A DNA stretch of 64,000 nucleotides from Clostridiales bacterium (GTDB taxonomy: Bacteria; Bacillota; Clostridia; Lachnospirales; Lachnospiraceae): positions 74,415 to 138,414 of the forward strand of contig JAHABX010000004.1 of NCBI GenBank assembly GCA_018376135.1. The letters run 5' to 3'. A program made the translations under genes and the position numbers. Each line of letters opens with the position of its first letter. Position 1 is the first letter of the stretch. This document shows positions 58,624 to 64,000 of the stretch, one piece after another. The notes below the pieces were generated by a model. That model did not search any database. It was not told the DNA's origin and was given only the letters and a program-made list of their open reading frames with translations.

Positions 58624-59997
58624 ATGAAAAAGGTACTTGGAATAACGGCAGGGTTTTTCCTGCTGCTTCTGCTGGCTGTATACGGTGCCGGCTGCTGGTA
58701 TTTTCAGACACATTTTTATTATGGAACGACCATTGAAGGGACCGTTTACGGATGTCTGGAAAAGCAGCAGGTTCGGGATGATCTGATACAGAAGCAGGGC
58801 AGTTATCAGATGAAGATCCTTGGAAGGCGGGGGCTGGAGGATACGCTGAAAGGAACAGAGGCAGGGCTTGTCTTTGAACCGGGGGAAGAGCTTCAGGGGA
58901 TTCTGAACCGGCAGATCTGGTATCTGTGGCCCCTTAGTTTTTTTGAGGAGCATGTGTATGAGCTGACGGACAGTATCCGTATAGACGAGGAGCAGTTCCG
59001 GGCAGCGGCAGAGAAGCTGTCTGTTTTTCAGCGGCAGAACATGAAGGCGCCAAAGGATGCATATCTGTCAGATTATTCTTCTTTTCATAAGGGATATGTT
59101 GTGATTCCGGAGCAGGAGGGAAATCTGATCCGGAAGGAAACGGCGCTGAAGGCGGTCAGAGAAGCCTTTGCAGAGCAGAAAAGCGAGATCGTGCTCAGAG
59201 ATAACAGGTTCTATCTGTGTCCCCGCATTTATGCGGACGACGAGACTCTGCTTCGGAGGGCAGAGCAGAGGAATGTGTTTACCCGCCTTACCTTCACCTA
59301 TGATATGCATGGAGTGGAGGCGGTTGTGGATGGCGATCAGATCCACAGCTGGCTTGTGGAGGAGGACGGAGAGGTACGCATTGATGAAGAAAAGGCGCTT
59401 GCCTGTGTACAGGAGCTGGCGGATACCTATGATACCTATGGAAAGGTACGCAGCTTCCGGACGGTAAAGGGAGAAGTAAAGCATCTGAAAAGCGGGGCGT
59501 ATGGCTGGAGGATGGATGTAAAGGCAGAACAGGAAGCCTTCCTTGCCATGCTGCGCGAGGGCAAAAGCTGCAAAAGAGAACCCAAATGGCTGAAGAAAGG
59601 ATATGCGGAGGGGGAATCCGATATTGGAGACACCTACGTGGAGATCGATCTTGGCGGTCAGCATCTGTACCTGATCGATCAGGGAGAAGTGATCCTGGAC
59701 AGCAAGCTGGTGTCCGGCAATGCAGCCCGGGGCTGGAGCACACCGGCGGGAGTGTTCGGGATTACCTATAAGACAAGGAATGCGGTTCTTCGGGGAGCGG
59801 ATTATGCAACACCGGTCAGCTACTGGATGCCCTTTAACCGCAATATCGGCATGCATGATGCCTCCTGGCGGGGAAGCTTTGGAGGGAATATCTACAAGAC
59901 AGGAGGATCTCACGGATGTATCAATCTCCCTTTCAAAAGTGCAAAACAAATCTATAATTTTGTAAAGACAAATATGCCCGTTGTTTGCTATTATTGA
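58624..59997 (+). CDS. L,D-transpeptidase (YkuD) with peptidoglycan-binding domains
   Basis: Protein of 457 residues anchored by one N-terminal membrane helix (about 7-27). The middle (about 30-330) carries two PG_binding_4-like segments. The C-terminal YkuD domain (about 340-457) has the catalytic motif SHGCINL with Cys432, and a histidine in GMHDASW. It should form 3-3 cross-links in peptidoglycan or attach proteins to it, outside the membrane. The -10 TATAAT at 58594-58599 is of the extended (TGG) type. It ends 60 bp before galE. Confidence 0.9.
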   Translation: MKKVLGITAGFFLLLLLAVYGAGCWYFQTHFYYGTTIEGTVYGCLEKQQVRDDLIQKQGSYQMKILGRRGLEDTLKGTEAGLVFEPGEELQGILNRQIWYLWPLSFFEEHVYELTDSIRIDEEQFRAAAEKLSVFQRQNMKAPKDAYLSDYSSFHKGYVVIPEQEGNLIRKETALKAVREAFAEQKSEIVLRDNRFYLCPRIYADDETLLRRAEQRNVFTRLTFTYDMHGVEAVVDGDQIHSWLVEEDGEVRIDEEKALACVQELADTYDTYGKVRSFRTVKGEVKHLKSGAYGWRMDVKAEQEAFLAMLREGKSCKREPKWLKKGYAEGESDIGDTYVEIDLGGQHLYLIDQGEVILDSKLVSGNAARGWSTPAGVFGITYKTRNAVLRGADYATPVSYWMPFNRNIGMHDASWRGSFGGNIYKTGGSHGCINLPFKSAKQIYNFVKTNMPVVCYY

Positions 59998-60013
59998 GGA
60001 AGTGTGATACACT
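59985..60013 (+). promoter_or_regulatory. Promoter of galE
   Basis: TTGCTA (59985-59990), a 17-base spacer and TACACT (60008-60013). It overlaps the last codons of the preceding gene. Confidence 0.5.
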
Positions 60014-60056
60014 GATCTATAGTTCTAAAATATTGTCTCAGGAGAGGAAGGGTACT

Positions 60057-61079
60057 ATGAAGATTTTGGTTGCCGGCGGAGCCGGGTACATTGGAAGCCA
60101 CACCTGCGTGGAACTGCTGAACGAAGGGTATGAGGTTGTTGTTGTTGATAATCTGTACAATTCCAGCGAAAAGTCATTGGAGAGAGTAGAGAAGATTACC
60201 GGAAAGACTTTGAAATTTTACAATGCGGATCTGTTGGATCAGCCGGAGATCGACCGGATATTTGAGGCAGAGAAGCCGGAGGCAGTCATCCATTTTGCAG
60301 GATACAAGGCAGTTGGAGAGTCTGTATCAAAGCCGATCGAGTATTATCACAATAACATGACAGGAACACTGCTCCTGTGTGATACCATGAGAAAGCATGG
60401 AGTGAAAAACATTATCTTCAGTTCCTCAGCAACTGTATACGGAGATCCCCTTGAGATTCCGATTACTGAGAAGTGTCCGAAGCAGACCCCGACCAATCCG
60501 TATGGTCAGACCAAGACCATGCTGGAGCAGGTTCTGATGGATATCCATACATCAGATCCGGAGTGGAATGTGACGCTGCTTCGTTATTTTAACCCGATCG
60601 GAGCGCATAAGTCCGGTCTGATCGGAGAGGATCCGAAGGGTATCCCGAACAATCTCCTTCCGTATGTGGCGCAGGTGGCGATCGGCAAGCTGGAGTGTGT
60701 CGGAGTATTTGGAAATGATTATGATACCCCGGACGGAACCGGTGTCCGTGACTATATTCATGTGGTTGACCTGGCGAGAGGACATGTGAAGGCAGTTGAG
60801 AAGTTCAGTGAGAACAAAGGTGTTCTGATCTACAATCTGGGAACCGGACATGGCTACAGCGTGCTTCAGGTAGTAGAGGCATTTGGCAAGGCATGCGGCA
60901 AGGAGATTCCGTATGCGATCAAGCCGCGTCGTGCCGGTGATATTGCAGCCTGCTACTGTGATCCGACCAAGGCGAAGGAAGAGCTTGGCTGGGAAGCAGA
61001 GTATGGTATCGATGAGATGTGTGCAGATTCCTGGAGATGGCAGTCCCAGAATCCGAACGGATATAACGATCCTCAGTAA
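60057..61079 (+). CDS. galE: UDP-glucose 4-epimerase
   Basis: Protein of 340 residues that interconverts UDP-glucose and UDP-galactose. The NAD-binding GGAGYIGSHTC at residues 7-17, the catalytic SSSATVYGDP and Tyr-x3-Lys in NPYGQTKTMLEQ, and YFNPIGAHKSGLIGEDP are all present. ATG 60057 follows AGGAAGGG; a longer start at 59985 would run through the promoter. It supplies sugar nucleotides for galactose use or surface polymers. The next gene is an orphan PTS IIB. Confidence 0.94.
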   Translation: MKILVAGGAGYIGSHTCVELLNEGYEVVVVDNLYNSSEKSLERVEKITGKTLKFYNADLLDQPEIDRIFEAEKPEAVIHFAGYKAVGESVSKPIEYYHNNMTGTLLLCDTMRKHGVKNIIFSSSATVYGDPLEIPITEKCPKQTPTNPYGQTKTMLEQVLMDIHTSDPEWNVTLLRYFNPIGAHKSGLIGEDPKGIPNNLLPYVAQVAIGKLECVGVFGNDYDTPDGTGVRDYIHVVDLARGHVKAVEKFSENKGVLIYNLGTGHGYSVLQVVEAFGKACGKEIPYAIKPRRAGDIAACYCDPTKAKEELGWEAEYGIDEMCADSWRWQSQNPNGYNDPQ

Positions 61080-61118
61080 CAGACTGCACATTGCTTGGGA
61101 TAAGGGATGAGTGGAGTC

Positions 61119-61430
61119 ATGAAGATCGTTTTGGTGTGTTATTCAGGCAGCTCAGCCAGTATCCTGAGAGACCGGATGGCCGCATGGGCACGTGCCCATG
61201 AAGTGAAGGCAGAGATCATCATCTCTTCCCTGTCAGGACTCATTTATGACAAGGAGGGGGCAGACATCGTTCTGGTCGGACCTCAGGTACGCTGTGCGAT
61301 AGCCAGTATAAGGGAGCAGGTTCCCAGGGGGGTTCCGGTTCTTGCCGTGGATACCAGGGATTATGGTATGGCAAAGGGTGACCGGATCATGGGGGAAGCT
61401 ATAGAAGCGATAAAACGGTATAGAGAATAG
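61119..61430 (+). CDS. PTS IIB component, lactose/cellobiose type (orphan)
   Basis: Protein of 103 residues with the IIB fold of the lactose/cellobiose family: KIVLVCYSGSSASILRDRM holds the phosphorylated Cys, and VLVGPQVRCAIASI and AVDTRDYGMAKGD follow the family pattern. No IIA or IIC is next to it. It may serve a transporter elsewhere or have a regulatory role. ATG 61119 is the start that gives the family opening MKIVLVC; ATG 61107 is also in frame. The terminator lies directly after. Confidence 0.8.
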   Translation: MKIVLVCYSGSSASILRDRMAAWARAHEVKAEIIISSLSGLIYDKEGADIVLVGPQVRCAIASIREQVPRGVPVLAVDTRDYGMAKGDRIMGEAIEAIKRYRE

Positions 61431-61432
61431 AG

Positions 61433-61476
61433 AAAAGGGCATTCCAGAGACTTAGGTCGGAGGGATGCCCTTTTTT
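61433..61476 (+). terminator. Intrinsic terminator after the PTS IIB gene
   Basis: Arms AAAAGGGCAT and ATGCCCTTTTTT, with inner TCC/GGA pairing and a final run of six T at 61470-61476. Confidence 0.9.
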
Positions 61477-61481
61477 CTGGT

Positions 61482-61922
61482 AAATATGATGAATTCATTT
61501 ATTCTGTTTCGGAAAACTCTGAACAATGAGATCTATGTGGATAAAACGACAGTGCCATTTGAAGAGCTGGAGAGATGGTATGATGGATATTATCTGAGTG
61601 ATGGCAGCAGCCTGTTTAATCCACGTTCAGTTCACAAAGCGTTGACCAGGGGTATCTTGCCGCAAGAGATGATTATATGATAGAGAGGGAAGCGAAAAGC
61701 GGAAAAGGATATTGCGATTATCTGTTTCTTCCCAGGAAAGCCGGAAAGCCAGTGATTATACTGGAGTTGAAAATAGGAGGAACCTGCGAGGAGGCACTGA
61801 ATCAGATAAAAGAGAAGAACTATATGCAGAAAGCGGAAGCATATAAGGAAATCTTGCTGGTGGGAATCAATTACAGCAGAGAAAAGCATCATGAATGTAA
61901 AATTGAAAAAATAAAAAGATAG
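61482..61922 (+). pseudogene. Decayed AAA-like / PDDEXK_9 (DUF1703) gene
   Basis: Two overlapping reading frames carry separated pieces of one family. The first has NSFILFRKTLNNEIYVDKT, which matches the start of such proteins, jumping straight to LERWYDGYYLSDGSSLFNPRSVHKAL, the middle. The second has SGKGYCDYLFLPRKAGKPVIILELKIG, the C-terminal PD-(D/E)XK nuclease core (Asp...Glu-x-Lys), and a DUF1703-like end. Several hundred residues are missing and the frame breaks near 61677. The family is common in Clostridia and often multi-copy. Confidence 0.75.
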
Positions 61923-61978
61923 AAACTGTAATGTAAAAAGCGATATTTGTTATGTAACAAATAACAAAATGTAAAAAA

Positions 61979-62027
61979 TAAAAGCCCGGGAGGGATCCTT
62001 TTAATACAGGATTTCTTCCGGGCTTTT
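61979..62027. terminator. Bidirectional intrinsic terminator
   Basis: Arms AAAAGCCCGG and CCGGGCTTTT with inner AGGATCC-like/AGGAT pairs around an AT-rich loop. It lies between the nuclease remnant and the end of the minus-strand ABC-F gene. Confidence 0.87.
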
Positions 62028-62043
62028 GTATATGGAGAAGATA

Positions 62044-63684
62044 TTAATTATCGTCCTCTTCATCCTTATTACTGGTATATACAGTACGTTTTCTTGCCAT
62101 CTCATCGCTTTCCAGATATTCATCATAGGTCGTGATCTTGTCGATGACAGAGCCGTTGGGCAGGATCTCGATGATCCGGTTGGCGGTGGTTTGTACGATC
62201 TGGTGGTCACGGGAGGAGAACAGAAGAACTCCCGGGAATTTGATCAGACCGTTGTTTAAAGCGGTGATAGACTCCATATCCAGGTGGTCGGTAGGCTCGT
62301 CAAGGATCAGCACGTTGGCACCGGAGATCATCAGCTTGCTGAGCATACAGCGCACCTTTTCACCACCGGAGAGAACACGGACCTTTTTCACTCCGTCCTC
62401 ACCTGCGAAGAGCATACGTCCCAGGAAGCCGCGGACATAGGTCACATCCTTGATCTCAGAATACTGGGTCAGCCAGTCCACGATGATATCATCGTTGTCA
62501 AATTCCTTCGTGTTGTCCTTCGGGAAATAGGACTGGGAGGTGGTAACACCCCACTTGTAATTTCCTTCGTCCGGCTCCATCTCGCCGGAAAGAATCTTGA
62601 AGAGGGTAGTCTTTGCAAACTCGTTGCTGCCTACAAAAGCCACCTTGTCATCGTGACCGAGGATAAAGGATACATTATCCAGGACCTTAACGCCGTCGAT
62701 GGTCTTGGAGATGCCTTCTACAGTCAGTACCTCGTTGCCGATCTCACGGTTTGGACGGAAGTCGATATACGGATACTTACGGCTGGAAGGACGGATTTCA
62801 TCCAGCTGGATCTTCTCCAGTGCCTTCTTACGGGAGGTCGCCTGCTTGGATTTGGAAGCGTTGGCGGAGAAACGGGAGATGAACTCCTGCAGCTCCTTGA
62901 TCTTCTCTTCCTTCTTCTTGTTGGCTTCCTTCATCTGGCGGACCAGAAGCTGGCTGGACTCATACCAGAAATCATAGTTGCCGGCATAGAGCTGGATCTT
63001 GCCGTAGTCGATATCGGCAGTGTGGGTACATACTTTATTTAAGAAATAACGGTCATGGGAAACAACGATGACCGTATTTTCAAAGTTGATCAGGAACTCC
63101 TCCAGCCATGCGATGGCATCCAGATCCAGGTGGTTGGTAGGCTCATCCAGAAGCAGGATATCCGGGTTGCCGAATAATGCCTGTGCCAGCAGAACCTTGA
63201 CCTTCTGTGCACCGGTCAGATCCTTCATCAGAGAATAGTGGATCTCGGTTTCGATGCCCAGACCGTTTAACAGGGTTGCTGCGTCAGACTCTGCTTCCCA
63301 GCCGTCCATGTCTGCAAATTCCGCTTCCAGCTCGCTTGCCCGGATACCGTCCTCGTCGGTAAAATCCTCCTTGGCATAGATGGCGTCCTTTTCCTTCATG
63401 ATCTCATAGAGCCGTGCATTTCCCATGATGACCGTGTCCAGAACGGTATATTCATCATACTGGAAATGATCCTGCTTTAAGAAGGAGAGACGCTGTCCGG
63501 GAGTGATGACGATGTCTCCGCTGGTGGATTCCAGCTCTCCGGATAAGATCTTCAGGAAAGTGGACTTACCTGCACCGTTGGCACCGATCATACCATAGCA
63601 GTTTCCTTCTGTGAATTTGATATTGACATCCTCGAAAAGAGCTTTTTTGCCCAGACGAAGAGTAATGTTGTTTGCACTAATCAT
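62044..63684 (-). CDS. ABC-F family ATPase (YbiT/EttA-like)
   Basis: Soluble twin-ATPase of 546 residues. First Walker A GANGAGKST is near residues 36-44, first Walker B DILLLDEPTNHLD near 182; a linker rich in Lys/Glu lies around 240-310; second Walker A is replaced by a less usual GSNEFAKTT near 352, and the second signature is LSGGEKVRCMLSKL near 430. The altered P-loop residues (NEFAKTT) are typical of the YbiT branch. It is a ribosome-associated factor. It has its own promoter. Confidence 0.9.
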   Translation of the reverse strand: MISANNITLRLGKKALFEDVNIKFTEGNCYGMIGANGAGKSTFLKILSGELESTSGDIVITPGQRLSFLKQDHFQYDEYTVLDTVIMGNARLYEIMKEKDAIYAKEDFTDEDGIRASELEAEFADMDGWEAESDAATLLNGLGIETEIHYSLMKDLTGAQKVKVLLAQALFGNPDILLLDEPTNHLDLDAIAWLEEFLINFENTVIVVSHDRYFLNKVCTHTADIDYGKIQLYAGNYDFWYESSQLLVRQMKEANKKKEEKIKELQEFISRFSANASKSKQATSRKKALEKIQLDEIRPSSRKYPYIDFRPNREIGNEVLTVEGISKTIDGVKVLDNVSFILGHDDKVAFVGSNEFAKTTLFKILSGEMEPDEGNYKWGVTTSQSYFPKDNTKEFDNDDIIVDWLTQYSEIKDVTYVRGFLGRMLFAGEDGVKKVRVLSGGEKVRCMLSKLMISGANVLILDEPTDHLDMESITALNNGLIKFPGVLLFSSRDHQIVQTTANRIIEILPNGSVIDKITTYDEYLESDEMARKRTVYTSNKDEEDDN

Positions 63685-63738
63685 ATAACTTCAGCCTTTC
63701 TTTTTATTCTAACCTGTTACGTTACTATACCAACATAT

Positions 63739-63766
63739 ATTGTATCGGAAAATTCTGTTTTTGCAA
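63739..63766 (-). promoter_or_regulatory. Promoter of the YbiT-like ABC-F gene
   Basis: Minus strand TTGCAA (63761-63766), a 16-base spacer and TACAAT (63739-63744). Confidence 0.6.
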
Positions 63767-63796
63767 GCACTTTATAGGAAATTTATGAAAATATGC

Positions 63797-63825
63797 TTTA
63801 GAAATTGCCCGTATTGTGGTATGAT
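63797..63825 (+). promoter_or_regulatory. Extended -10 promoter of glgA
   Basis: TTTAGA (63797-63802), a 17-base spacer ending in TGG, then TATGAT (63820-63825), 45 bp before the start codon. Confidence 0.6.
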
Positions 63826-63869
63826 TAGAGCATCAAAATATTTCTTATACTTATGGGAGGGGCTCATTT

Positions 63870-64000
63870 ATGAAGAAAATATTGTTTGCGGCATCAGAGT
63901 GTGTTCCGTTCGTTAAGACCGGCGGGCTGGCGGATGTATGCGGAGCTTTGCCGAAGGGGTTTAATAAGGACGAATGGGATGTCCGTGTAGTGATACCGAA
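63870..64000 (+). CDS. glgA: Glycogen synthase, N-terminal part (3' end outside window)
   Basis: The frame begins MKKILFAASECVPFVKTGG and continues LADVCGALPKGF to the right edge. The KTGGLADV motif is the ADP-glucose-binding start of bacterial glycogen synthases. GGGAGGGG precedes the ATG. Only the first ~43 residues are visible, so length and integrity cannot be judged. Confidence 0.85.
   Translation, partial: MKKILFAASECVPFVKTGGLADVCGALPKGFNKDEWDVRVVIP

Overview
The window looks like a chromosomal segment of a gut-type Lachnospiraceae (Clostridia). The evidence is moderate GC content, strong AGGAGG ribosome-binding sites with frequent ATGA/TAATG gene overlaps, anaerobic cobalamin genes, a cobalamin riboswitch, an ECF-type vitamin transporter component and many short, Clostridia-type regulators. 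The genus cannot be fixed from sequence alone. No rRNA, tRNA, CRISPR array or complete insertion sequence was seen.

Layout. (1) 1-8706: the 3' end of a probable Suv3-like RNA helicase, glpK, then a complete Wadjet-type SMC defence operon (jetA, jetB, jetC, jetD), tightly overlapped and closed by a bidirectional terminator. (2) 8718-21358: housekeeping and transport genes. These are a PfoR-like PTS EIIC gene preceded by a NiaR/3H-type repressor and a candidate operator, an SseB-like gene with a xylulokinase, an sdpR-sdpI type pair with operator, an ECF S-component with a P1-family peptidase behind a structured leader, a two-gene ABC importer, ybaK, an ABC exporter and a PfkB sugar kinase. (3) 21727-31722: an accessory stretch. 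It holds an Rpn-type nuclease with a 12-bp tandem repeat, a second FtsH, a divergent AraC/MFS pair, HxlR beside a flavin/ferredoxin protein, a decayed Zn-macrodomain gene carrying a 42-bp TA-flanked palindromic insertion, a MerR regulator with a 19-bp-spacer promoter, an ECF-like sigma factor with a DUF4367-like membrane partner, and EcsC. (4) 31838-53618: a cobalamin riboswitch followed by a 19-gene run for corrin ring synthesis and nucleotide loop assembly, then a DUF362 protein and truA. (5) 53618-64000: AI-2E-type permease, HD hydrolase, PflX-like radical SAM, two ABC-F proteins, L,D-transpeptidase, galE, an orphan PTS IIB, a decayed nuclease gene and the start of glgA.

Functionally, the centrepiece is the cobalamin operon. 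HemA, HemC-CobA-HemD, CbiL, CbiF, CbiH, CbiC, CbiD, CbiG, CbiJ-CbiE-CbiT, CbiA and CbiP build the corrin ring by the anaerobic route. CobO, CbiB, threonine-phosphate decarboxylase, CobU, CobS, CobT and CobC adenosylate it and attach the lower loop. Cobaltochelatase, precorrin-2 dehydrogenase, HemB, HemL and a cobalt transporter are not in the window. Two triple-domain fusions and a second short CobU-like protein are its unusual points. The Wadjet operon is the clearest defence system. Several small gene pairs (NiaR-like/EIIC, ECF S-component/P1 peptidase, sigma/DUF4367) carry readable promoter or operator signals that suggest testable functions.
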